NCBI GenBank assembly: GCA_964533185.1
Contig: CAZHLD010000083.1
Coordinates: 1 to 11,024 of the forward strand
Length of the DNA: 11,024 nt
Direction: 5' to 3'
Source: CAZHLD01 sp964533185
GTDB taxonomy: Bacteria > Acidobacteriota > Terriglobia > Acidiferrales > UBA7541
In this document: piece after piece, positions 1-6,405 of the stretch
Position numbering within the stretch: the stretch's first letter is position 1
How the letters are laid out: each line of letters opens with the position of its first letter
Position numbers and translations under genes: made by a program
The notes under the pieces: generated by a model
Databases searched by the model: none
Seen by the model: only the letters and a program-made list of their open reading frames with translations
What the model was told of the DNA's origin: nothing

Positions 1-2
1 TG

Positions 3-533
3 GTCGCCGTTGCCATCCCGTTCCTCGCCGTCGCGCCGATTCCCGAGGCCTCGATTACTTACCTTGCCTCCCTCCTTCAGCCCGACCCCCAGGCCGTTCT
101 TGGCTTTCGCTACGACCTCATGTCCGTTGGCTGGAAGCTCGTCGCCGAAAATCCCTTGCTTGGCGTCGGCATTGGCGGCTATCCCGCGCGCTCCCCTAAC
201 GCCGCCCTCTTCAACTATCCCCACAACCTCTTCCTCGAAGTCGGCGCCGAGATGGGCATTCTCTCCTCCGCACTCTTGGTGGTCCTGGTGGCCGCCTCTT
301 TCCGGGAGAGCCTGCGCCAGGTCATCAACCGTCACTTCCCTTTGCACAAGCTCTCCTGCGTCGTACTGGTCCTTCTGGTCATGGGTTTGGTTTCCATGAT
401 GACCTCGGGCGACATCACCAGCCATCGCAATATGTGGCTCTATATGACCCTGCCCTTCGTCTTGCGCAACCTGGCTCTTCGCCAAGAATCCTCGAACACC
501 GTGCATCTGCCCCTTGCCACACGGCCGGCCTGA
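3..533 (+). CDS. O-antigen ligase / polymerase (Wzy/WaaL type), C-terminal part
   Basis: The frame is open from the left edge (no start inside the window), so this is the last ~176 codons of a larger membrane protein. The visible part has a hydrophobic segment at the edge, then a periplasmic-loop signature: an FRYD...GWKL stretch, ENPLLGVGIGGY, and then YPHNLFLEVGAEMG. The HN pair and the following E.G are the hallmark of the O-antigen ligase/polymerase domain (Wzy_C, PF04932). A strongly hydrophobic helix (SALLVVLVAAS) and another (CVVLVLLVMGLVSMM) follow, then a short polar tail. Family members polymerise undecaprenyl-linked repeat units or ligate the glycan to an acceptor in the periplasm; polymerase and ligase cannot be told apart from this part. 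The stop is 36 bp before the next gene, consistent with one operon. Family call is secure; exact role is not. Confidence 0.85.
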   Translation, partial: VAVAIPFLAVAPIPEASITYLASLLQPDPQAVLGFRYDLMSVGWKLVAENPLLGVGIGGYPARSPNAALFNYPHNLFLEVGAEMGILSSALLVVLVAASFRESLRQVINRHFPLHKLSCVVLVLLVMGLVSMMTSGDITSHRNMWLYMTLPFVLRNLALRQESSNTVHLPLATRPA

Positions 534-569
534 CGCCTCCGCAGGGAAGGGAACGACGTTCCACCGACA

Positions 570-1808
570 ATGGATCATCTGGTCAGCTCACCGACGATAG
601 GAGTCGTCGCCTCTCCGGCCGGCCTCGCCTCGCGCTCTGAAAGCGGTGGCCGGCTCTCACCCGCTCTCTCTCCGCACCTCGCCGGCCTGACCGTCTGTCA
701 GTTCTCCACCGTGCAGCGCACGGTTGACGCCCGCGCATTTTTCCGCGAATGTGCCCCGCTCCGCGCCGCCGGTCTGCGCACGCGCCTGCTGGCACCACAC
801 GGCGTCAACGGTCTCCGCGACGGCGTCGAGCTATCTTCTCTCCCCGCCCGCAAGAACCGCTTCCTCCGCATGCTCCTCGCCCCGGCTCTGCTGCCCACTT
901 TGCTCCGCCAGCGCGCCGCTCTCTACCACTTCCACGATCCCGAGCTCATCCCCCTCGGACTCCTGCTCAAGCTGCTCTTCGGCCGCAAGGTGGTTTACGA
1001 CTGCCGCGAAGATTTCCCCTGCATGATGGCCAATAAGCGCTACCTGCCCGCGAATCTCCGCCCGCTAGTTGGCTGGTCGCTCTCCGCCCTGGAGGGGCTG
1101 GCCGCCCGCTTCCTCGACGGCGTTCTCACCGCCGACGCCTCCACCATGCGTCGCTTCGCCCGCCTGGGTCGCAGCCACAAGATCGTCTTCTTCAATTTCC
1201 CCAATCTCGAGTTCTTTCCCGAGCCATCCTCTGTCCCCAAGCGCTACGACCTGGTCTATCGCGGGGGCATCGCCGACCGCACCGGCACGAACGTACTCCT
1301 CGAAGCTCTGTGTATCCTCCGCGACCTGGGCCGCCCCGCGAAAACTCTCTTGCTCGGTTACTTCGATGATCCCCGCGCCGAGAACGACCTTCGCGCGCAG
1401 ATGGCCGCGCGCGGGCTCACCAATTGCATCGACCTTCTCAGCCGCATCGATCACAGCCACATGGCCGCCGCCCTCGCCCAGGCCCGCATCGGCGTCTGTC
1501 CCCTGCAAGCCATCCCCAAATTCCTGCGCAACATCCCCGTCAAGGTCTTCGAGTACTGGGCCTGCGGCCTGCCGGTGGTCACCAGCGACCTCCCGCCCAT
1601 TCGTCCTTTTTTGCGCCACGCCGACTACGGTCTCCTGTTCAAGCCCGGCGATGCCGCCGCGCTGGCCTCGTCCATCCAATGGCTCCTCGAACATCCTGTC
1701 GACGCCCGCCGGATGGGCGCACGGGGACGTGCCGCCGTCGTCGAGCGCCTCAACAATCGCAACGAAATCCGCAAGCTTCTCGCTTTTTACTCCCGCATCC
1801 TGGAGTGA
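570..1808 (+). CDS. Glycosyltransferase family 4 (GT-B fold)
   Basis: A 412-residue soluble glycosyltransferase. The first Rossmann-like half begins near residue 41 (TVCQFSTVQRTVDARAF) and contains HFHDPELIPLG (120-130) and VVYDCREDFP (141-150), the usual GT4 acceptor-side motifs. The C-terminal half has the donor-binding signature around NIPVKVFEYWACGLPVVTSD (321-340), with E328 the family's conserved nucleotide-sugar binding glutamate, followed by a GLLFKPGD loop (354-361). It should add one sugar from a nucleotide donor to the lipid-linked repeat unit on the cytoplasmic side; the sugar cannot be read from sequence. ATG 570 is the only ATG/GTG/TTG in frame before the first conserved strand, giving an unusual ~40-residue low-complexity lead. 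Its only purine-rich site (543-552) is about 17 nt upstream, so the start is not well supported. The stop is 4 nt before the next gene. Confidence 0.9.
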   Translation: MDHLVSSPTIGVVASPAGLASRSESGGRLSPALSPHLAGLTVCQFSTVQRTVDARAFFRECAPLRAAGLRTRLLAPHGVNGLRDGVELSSLPARKNRFLRMLLAPALLPTLLRQRAALYHFHDPELIPLGLLLKLLFGRKVVYDCREDFPCMMANKRYLPANLRPLVGWSLSALEGLAARFLDGVLTADASTMRRFARLGRSHKIVFFNFPNLEFFPEPSSVPKRYDLVYRGGIADRTGTNVLLEALCILRDLGRPAKTLLLGYFDDPRAENDLRAQMAARGLTNCIDLLSRIDHSHMAAALAQARIGVCPLQAIPKFLRNIPVKVFEYWACGLPVVTSDLPPIRPFLRHADYGLLFKPGDAAALASSIQWLLEHPVDARRMGARGRAAVVERLNNRNEIRKLLAFYSRILE

Positions 1809-1812
1809 ACTG

Positions 1813-3210
1813 ATGATCGAACGTCTGATCCGCGCAAATGCCGGCCGACTGCAGGGCCTCTACGACCGCATGCCCCGGCCCGTGCAGTGCCTCCTAGCCT
1901 CCGTGCGCGGCCTCTTCCTCACCCGCATCCGCTACGCGCCGGAGATGTACCTTCTGCTTGAGGAATTGCTCCAGCACGAGGCATGGAGTGCCGAGCAGAT
2001 TGCCGAAATGCAAGCGGCGGCCTTACGCCGCATCGTTGCCCGCGCCCGCCAGACCGTCCCCTTCTATGCCGCCTATCCTTCCCTCAACGGCCGGCCCGCC
2101 GACGAGCTGAAGCAGCTCCCGGTGGTAACCCGCGAGATGGTTCGCAGCGATCCGGAGAGCTTCGTTTCTCGCGCCGTCTCGGCCGCCGACCGCATCCGCG
2201 TTGCCACCACCGGCACCACCGGCTCAAGCCTGAAAGTCTGGTATAGCCCGCAGGTCGCGCGTCGCTCCTGGGCCTTTCGCATGCGCCAGTGGGCCTGGGC
2301 CGGCCTAGAGCCGCGCCGTCCCCGCCTCACCTTTTTTGGCAGCCGCGTCGTTCCTCCCGACCGCAACCAGGGACCGTACTGGATCACCAATCTTCTCGAA
2401 CGCCAGATTCTGGCCAGTATTTTCCACCTCTCCGACCGCACCGCTGCCGACTACCTGGGCTTCCTCCGTCGCCACTGCAACTGGGTGCTCGAAGGCTTTC
2501 CCTCGGTCCTCGGCATCCTCGCCGATTTCGTGCTCCAGTCCGGCGAGCCGATTCCCATGCGCGTCGTCTTCACCGATGGAGAGCCGCTTTATCCCTTCCT
2601 CCGCGAAAAAATCGAGAAGGCCTTCGTCGCCCGCGTCTGGGATAGCTACGGCATGACCGAATATTGCGGCCTCATCCAGCAATGCGAGCGCGGCCGGATG
2701 CACCTGATCCCCGAATATGGCTACCTCGAAATCCTCGATGCTGAAAATCGCCCCGTCCGCCCGGGCGAAGAGGGCTATCTGGTCTGGACCGGCCTGATCA
2801 ACGACACCATGCCGCTCATCCGCTATCGCATCGGCGACCGCGGCTGCTGGTTGGCCCGCACCGACTGCCCCTGTGGCCGCGCCTTCCCGCTCGTGGTTCC
2901 AACCATCACCCGCGAAAGCGACCTGCTCCACTGCCCCGATGGCCGCATCTTTTCCCCCCGCGCCCTCAACCAGCTCCTCAAAGACTCCTACGCCTTTCGC
3001 TGCTGCCAGTTCCTGCAGGAAGCGCCCGACCGCGTCATGGTCCGCGCCGTCGCCTCCAACGGCAATGCCCTCGTGGAGCTCGCCGACGTCTGCCTGCGCA
3101 TGCAGAAGCTCGTCGGCAGCGCCATGCAGGTCACCGCGCAGCTTGCCGCCGAGCCGATCGTTCGTGCCGGCGGCAAAATCCCCCTGATCGTCCAGCAGGC
3201 CAACGGATGA
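1813..3210 (+). CDS. CapK/PaaK-like adenylate-forming enzyme (phenylacetate-CoA ligase family)
   Basis: A 465-residue member of the acyl-adenylating superfamily, closest by eye to CapK / coenzyme F390 synthetase-like and PaaK proteins. The phosphate-binding loop is TTGTTGSSLK at 132-141. The adenine/acyl motif is YGMTEYCG at 279-286, with the conserved E283. A Cys-rich CPCGR at 352-356 followed by FPLV is typical of the CapK branch. Such proteins activate a carboxylic acid with ATP; in capsule and exopolysaccharide clusters the acid and acceptor are mostly unknown. The chosen ATG is preceded by GGAG (1802-1805), 7 nt away, lying in the end of the glycosyltransferase gene; a longer open frame upstream is only a shadow of that gene. 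The stop overlaps the ATG of the next mini-gene as ATGA, so translation is probably coupled. No membrane segment or signal peptide, so cytoplasmic. Confidence 0.87.
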   Translation: MIERLIRANAGRLQGLYDRMPRPVQCLLASVRGLFLTRIRYAPEMYLLLEELLQHEAWSAEQIAEMQAAALRRIVARARQTVPFYAAYPSLNGRPADELKQLPVVTREMVRSDPESFVSRAVSAADRIRVATTGTTGSSLKVWYSPQVARRSWAFRMRQWAWAGLEPRRPRLTFFGSRVVPPDRNQGPYWITNLLERQILASIFHLSDRTAADYLGFLRRHCNWVLEGFPSVLGILADFVLQSGEPIPMRVVFTDGEPLYPFLREKIEKAFVARVWDSYGMTEYCGLIQQCERGRMHLIPEYGYLEILDAENRPVRPGEEGYLVWTGLINDTMPLIRYRIGDRGCWLARTDCPCGRAFPLVVPTITRESDLLHCPDGRIFSPRALNQLLKDSYAFRCCQFLQEAPDRVMVRAVASNGNALVELADVCLRMQKLVGSAMQVTAQLAAEPIVRAGGKIPLIVQQANG

Positions 3211-3260
3211 AAAGCAAGCGCCTCATTGTCAACGCCGACGACTTCGGCTGGATCCATTGA
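3207..3260 (+). pseudogene. 17-codon head of a YdjC/ChbG-type deacetylase (truncated)
   Basis: This short frame starts with an ATG overlapping the stop of the CapK-like gene (ATGA) and reads MKSKRLIVNADDFGWIH before TGA. KRLIVNADDFGW is the diagnostic N-terminus of the YdjC/ChbG/HpnK deacetylase family, in which the NADD aspartate binds the catalytic metal. The same motif (KRLIINADDLGW) starts the intact family member at 4219. Over 36 nt, 33 bases match (3216-3251 against 4240-4275), after which the two diverge completely. None of the three frames downstream continues the family sequence, so this is a true truncation, not a one-base frameshift. It may survive as a leader that couples translation of the CapK-like gene to the acyltransferase, because its TGA overlaps that gene's TTG start. 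The peptide itself cannot be catalytic. Confidence 0.75.
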
Positions 3261-4222
3261 GCTCATTGCCTATTCCTAACCCTGGCTCCGCTGCTCCTCC
3301 GGCCCCCGCTGCTCTCCAGCTTCATCCGGAGGACCTGCTCTGGTCCGGGCTTGCCTTTCCAGTCCTCACTGAGGAAGAGCTGGCCCGGCAGCGCGCCGCC
3401 CTGGGCGACCGCGTGCATTTCCATCACGGTGTCTGGTGGAATCAGGCCCGGCCCTTCTTCTGTATGCCCTGCGCGCCGCTGGCCCGGCTCGATCAGCGTC
3501 TCGCCTGGCCTGCGCTACGCCATTCGCTTCTGGGGTTCACTTGCCTTGCCCTGCCCGGCACGCCGGCCAACGGCTGTCGGCAGATGATCGTCGCCGAGAA
3601 TGTGTCCCACTATTCCATCGCCACCCTTTCCAGGAAGAGACGCTCGCTAGTGCGCAGGGCGCTGTCCAATCTGCAAGTGCGGCCCATCGAGCGCCTCGAC
3701 GACCTGCTCAACGATGGCTACGGCGTTTACGTCACCTGGCATCAGCGCAACGGCTGGGGCCGTGACCGCTCCGACCGCGCCGCTTATTCCGCCTGGATCA
3801 CTCGCGCCTATAGCCAGCCCAGGCGCCTCTCCATCGGCGTTTATCGCGGAGATCGCCTGGTGGCCTTTTCCTTGACTCTCGCCGTCGGCAACGTCGTCGA
3901 ACCCTCCTTTCTTGCCAGTCACACGGATGCCTTGGATTTCCTCCCCAACGACGCGCTCTTCCACGCCATCCTCTGCATCTCGCGTCAGACACCCGGCATC
4001 GACTCCGTGGACTTCGGCCCTGTCTCCGCCAAGCCCACTCTGAACGAATTCAAACTGCACTACGCCACCGTGAAAACCATTCCTTCGTTCACCTGGGTGA
4101 ATCCCCTCGTCCGGCCGCTCTTTGCGCACTGGACCCGCAATCGCTATCCCTGGCTGCATCCAGCAGGCACTTCGAAAAGTTCCAAGTCTCTGGCCACGGA
4201 CTCCCTGGAGGTCGTCTCATGA
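3257..4222 (+). CDS. GNAT/FemAB-like acyltransferase of a polysaccharide cluster
   Basis: A protein of about 321 residues. The middle and C-terminal parts resemble the GNAT-fold acyltransferases (GNAT_6/BioF2-like, FemAB-related) common in exopolysaccharide loci. There is a basic helix LSRKRRSLVRRAL (124-136), a linker IERLDDLLNDGYGVY, then GVYRGDRLVAFSLTLAVGN (194-212) as the beta-hairpin of the fold. DALFHAILC (232-240) and VDFGPVSAKPTLNEFKLHYA (251-270) follow; the FG...L..FK pattern is typical of the family. Family members transfer acyl or aminoacyl groups to amines. No signal peptide is seen, so it is probably cytoplasmic. TTG 3257 overlaps the mini-gene stop (TTGA), with only a weak GGA upstream. 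Another TTG lies at 3266, and the first ~25 residues are Pro/Ala-rich, so the true start is uncertain. The stop overlaps the next ATG (ATGA). Family assignment is by motif pattern only. Confidence 0.7.
   Translation: MSSLPIPNPGSAAPPAPAALQLHPEDLLWSGLAFPVLTEEELARQRAALGDRVHFHHGVWWNQARPFFCMPCAPLARLDQRLAWPALRHSLLGFTCLALPGTPANGCRQMIVAENVSHYSIATLSRKRRSLVRRALSNLQVRPIERLDDLLNDGYGVYVTWHQRNGWGRDRSDRAAYSAWITRAYSQPRRLSIGVYRGDRLVAFSLTLAVGNVVEPSFLASHTDALDFLPNDALFHAILCISRQTPGIDSVDFGPVSAKPTLNEFKLHYATVKTIPSFTWVNPLVRPLFAHWTRNRYPWLHPAGTSKSSKSLATDSLEVVS
4207..4212 (+). promoter_or_regulatory. Strong Shine-Dalgarno of the deacetylase gene
   Basis: GGAGGT lies 6 nt before the ATG at 4219, inside the last codons of the acyltransferase gene. 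It is the best ribosome site in the operon and fixes the deacetylase start. Most other genes here have weak sites and probably rely on stop/start overlap. Confidence 0.7.
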
Positions 4223-5094
4223 GCTTCACAAATGGCGCAAAGCGCCTCATCATCAACGCCGACGACCTCGGCTGGTCCCGCGGCATTTCCGACGGCATTT
4301 TCCTCGCCCATCGCCAGGGCCTGGTCACCAGCGCCTCTCTCATGGTCAATCAGCCCGCCAGCGACTACGCCTTGGTTCTGGCCGGCCAGAATCCCCGGCT
4401 CACGGTTGGCGTTCATCTGAATCTCAGCGCCGGTGCTCCCGTCCTCCCGCCCGAAAACGTACCCACGCTTGTTGACCGCGATGGAAAGTTCTATCCCTTC
4501 GCGCAACTCCACCGCCGTCTGCTCCGCTGGCAAGTCTCCTCCGCTGAAGTTGAGGCCGAGTTCCGCGCCCAAGTCCGTTGGATGAAGCAGCGCGGCTTCA
4601 CGCCCACCCACGCCGACTCCCATCACCATGTCCACATCTACCCCGTGGCCGCCCTCGCCTTTCGTCGCGCATTGCGTCACGAAGACATTCGCCACGCGCG
4701 CGGCTATCGCCTGCGCCACTGGCTCGCAAAGGGCGTCTCCGGTCTTCCCTATACCGGCCCGGCCCCCCGCAGATGGCTCATGTGGGCGTACGTCGAGCTT
4801 CTCCATGCTCTGGCCTTCCGCGACCTTGTCTCAGCCAATAGCAGCCTGATCGTCCATCCTTCCTATCGCGGGAAGCAGGGCCGCCTCCGCGAAGCCTGGC
4901 GCCATGCCTTTGCCAACCTGGCCCCGGGCACCTATGACCTCGGCTGCCATCCCGGCATCTCCGAGCCTGGTTTTTCTGAGACCGATCCGCTTCGCGAGCT
5001 GCGCGAATGCGAGCTCGAGGCTCTGACGCATCGCGACCTTCGCCACGATCTCCACCGCAGCGGCGTCGAGCTGATCACCTACGCCGACCTCTGA
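4219..5094 (+). CDS. YdjC/ChbG/HpnK-family carbohydrate deacetylase
   Basis: A complete 291-residue protein of the YdjC family, metal-dependent enzymes that remove N-acetyl groups from sugars such as chito-oligosaccharides. The expected motifs occur in order: NADDLGW at 13-19 (metal and catalytic aspartates), VGVHLNL at 63-69 (H66), THADSHHHVH at 130-139 (metal histidines), and a late LGCHPG. No key residue is missing and the length is normal. The start is well supported: GGAGGT (4207-4212) lies 6 nt before ATG, and the ATG overlaps the upstream stop as ATGA. No signal peptide, so it should act on cytoplasmic lipid-linked or nucleotide-linked sugar. Between a GNAT/FemAB-like gene and glycosyltransferases, the likely role is exposing an amino group on the glycan repeat unit. 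A truncated relative of its N-terminus lies at 3207. Confidence 0.9.
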   Translation: MSFTNGAKRLIINADDLGWSRGISDGIFLAHRQGLVTSASLMVNQPASDYALVLAGQNPRLTVGVHLNLSAGAPVLPPENVPTLVDRDGKFYPFAQLHRRLLRWQVSSAEVEAEFRAQVRWMKQRGFTPTHADSHHHVHIYPVAALAFRRALRHEDIRHARGYRLRHWLAKGVSGLPYTGPAPRRWLMWAYVELLHALAFRDLVSANSSLIVHPSYRGKQGRLREAWRHAFANLAPGTYDLGCHPGISEPGFSETDPLRELRECELEALTHRDLRHDLHRSGVELITYADL

Positions 5095-5107
5095 CGAACC
5101 ACCATCC

Positions 5108-5221
5108 ATGGAACTCAAGCGCATCGAATCCATGACTCCCGCCGACTGGGACGCCGCCATCGCCCGCCCTGCTGCTCAGAAACACATCCTCTGCCCTGTC
5201 TCGCTCCTGAATGCTCTCTAA
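5108..5221 (+). CDS. 37-codon orphan frame, possible truncated gene head
   Basis: Between the deacetylase stop and the GT2 gene lies a clean ATG-to-TAA frame of 37 codons. It begins MELKRIESMTPADWDAAIARP and continues with HILCPVSLL. It is not recognisable with certainty. The pattern of a short strand, then DWDAAI, then a HIL segment loosely resembles the N-terminus of FemAB/GNAT-type transferases (x-W-D-x-x-x followed by H-x-L-Q-S), which suggests a second gene head left after a deletion. That reading is weak and rests on one motif. It starts 14 nt after the deacetylase stop without a clear ribosome site. Its last 11 bases overlap the start of the GT2 gene, so it could serve as a coupling leader, since the GT2 ATG also lacks a Shine-Dalgarno. 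It may equally be non-coding spacer. Confidence 0.35.
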   Translation: MELKRIESMTPADWDAAIARPAAQKHILCPVSLLNAL

Positions 5222-6359
5222 CGGAACTCATATCGTCTTCTGGTCGTGCCTGGCGCTGATCCTGTATGTCTACGCCGGCTACCCCCTCCTTCTTCTTTCC
5301 GGCCTGCTCGGCCGACGCAAACCCGTCCGCCGCGGTCCGGCTCTGCCGTTTCTTAGCGTCTTGATCCCCGCGTACAACGAACAAAAGTCCATCGCCGCGA
5401 AACTGCAAAACCTCCTTGCCGCCGACTATCCATCCGACCGGCGCGAAATTCTCGTCGGCGACGACGCCTCCTCCGACCGCACCGCTTCCATCGTCCGCTC
5501 TTTCGCCAGGGAAAACGTCCGTCTCATCTCCGCCCGCTCATGCCAGGGCAAGAGCGCCATCCAGAACGAGTTGGTCGCCAACTCTTCCGGCTCCGTCCTG
5601 GTCTTCACCGATGCCGATTGTTTTCTGCCCCCGGACGCCCTTCGCCTTGTGGTCGAAAACTTTGCCGACCCCGAGGTCGGCCTGGTCACCAACCGCCCCT
5701 CCTTCTCCAATCCCAACGAGACCCGCGTCGTCGAAGCCGAGTGCCTCTACTGGCGCTACGAGCACTGGCTCCGCCAGCAGGAAAGCGACCGCGGTCTGCT
5801 GGCCCTGGCCAGCGGCTCGCTCTTCGCCCTGCGCCGCGATCTCTGGCAGCCTCTCGAGCCCGGCGTCGGCGACGACTTCGTCCTCCCTCTTCAAGTTGCC
5901 CTCCGGGGTTTCCGCAATGTCGTTGACCCGCGCGTCTCCGCCCTCACCGAGCTCGCGCAAAAACACGCGCCCGCCTTGCTGTGCATGAAAATGCGCATCA
6001 TCAGCAAGGACTTTCGCGGCCTGCTCCGCAATCCGTCTGCTCTCAATCCGCTTCGCACTGGCGCCGTCGCCATCGCCCTGTGGTCTCACAAGCTGCTCCG
6101 CTGGCTTGTGCCTTACTTTCTTTTCGCCCTGGCCGCCAGCAATGCCTTTCTCCTCGATCACCCGGCGTTTGTTGCCTCCCTCCTCGCCCAGGCGCTCTTC
6201 TACGCCCTGGCGCTGGCCGGCGTTCTCGATCGCGGCCGCCGTCTCCAATTTCCATTTTCCGTGGCTTCTTCGTTTTGTCTGGTCAACTGTGCCGCGCTGC
6301 TGGGCACCCTCCACTGTCTCTCCGGCCGCACATCCGGCCAGTGGCGCACCGTCCGTTAG
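5211..6359 (+). CDS. Membrane-anchored glycosyltransferase family 2
   Basis: A 382-residue GT2 (GT-A fold) enzyme with one N-terminal membrane helix (about 9-31) and a hydrophobic C-terminal region with about three to four helices (roughly 283-368). The catalytic domain shows SVLIPAYNE (49-57), VGDDASSDRTASIV (82-95) for nucleotide binding, TDADC (133-137) as the DxD metal site, and GDDFVLPLQV (220-229) as the base-containing segment. The classical QxxRW motif of processive synthases is not obvious; KMRIISKDFRGL (260-271) sits where it would be. This fits an enzyme that adds sugar to a lipid-linked exopolysaccharide at the membrane. ATG 5211 follows directly after a TGA in another frame and has no Shine-Dalgarno; it overlaps the upstream orphan frame, so coupled translation is plausible. 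A 46-nt spacer separates it from the next gene. Confidence 0.9.
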   Translation: MLSNGTHIVFWSCLALILYVYAGYPLLLLSGLLGRRKPVRRGPALPFLSVLIPAYNEQKSIAAKLQNLLAADYPSDRREILVGDDASSDRTASIVRSFARENVRLISARSCQGKSAIQNELVANSSGSVLVFTDADCFLPPDALRLVVENFADPEVGLVTNRPSFSNPNETRVVEAECLYWRYEHWLRQQESDRGLLALASGSLFALRRDLWQPLEPGVGDDFVLPLQVALRGFRNVVDPRVSALTELAQKHAPALLCMKMRIISKDFRGLLRNPSALNPLRTGAVAIALWSHKLLRWLVPYFLFALAASNAFLLDHPAFVASLLAQALFYALALAGVLDRGRRLQFPFSVASSFCLVNCAALLGTLHCLSGRTSGQWRTVR

Positions 6360-6405
6360 CCTTGTTCGGCGGGAAGGGAAGTATCCGCCGGGTGACTCTG
6401 AACCG

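Larger units (their letters stand above)
3216..4275 (+). repeat. 36-bp imperfect direct repeat flanking the acyltransferase gene
   Basis: The copies are at 3216-3251 and 4240-4275 and match at 33 of 36 bases; the three differences are two changed codons (Val/Ile, Phe/Leu) and one silent change. Each copy encodes the first conserved block of a YdjC-type deacetylase in frame. The unit between them, with a period of 1024 bp, is essentially the acyltransferase gene. Exchange between copies would remove that gene and leave an intact CapK-like/deacetylase pair joined by an ATGA overlap. Part of the match is expected from shared protein motif and C-ending codon preference, so a recent duplication is not proven. 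Confidence 0.75.

Noticed and set aside
550..562. Perfect 13-bp palindrome GGAACGACGTTCC just before the GT4 gene, operator-like.
   Set aside because: Six-base arms are expected several times by chance in 11 kb, there is no promoter nearby, and it sits inside an operon; not enough to call an operator.
1065..1694. Long open minus-strand frame opposite the GT4 gene; similar ones at 2305-2931, 4144-4806 and 5538-6314.
   Set aside because: They mirror C-ending codon preference of the real plus-strand genes; translations are Gly/Ala/Glu-rich with no domain motifs, and the plus-strand genes have clear families.
3207..3300. A sequencing frameshift joining the deacetylase head to a full gene.
   Set aside because: No frame after the conserved Trp continues the YdjC family sequence; the next bases are the start of the acyltransferase gene.
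6367..6390. Stem CGGCGG / CCGCCG in the spacer before the WecA-like gene as a terminator or regulatory hairpin.
   Set aside because: The 12-nt loop is long, the stem is only 6 bp, and no T-run follows; chance is likely in GC-rich DNA.
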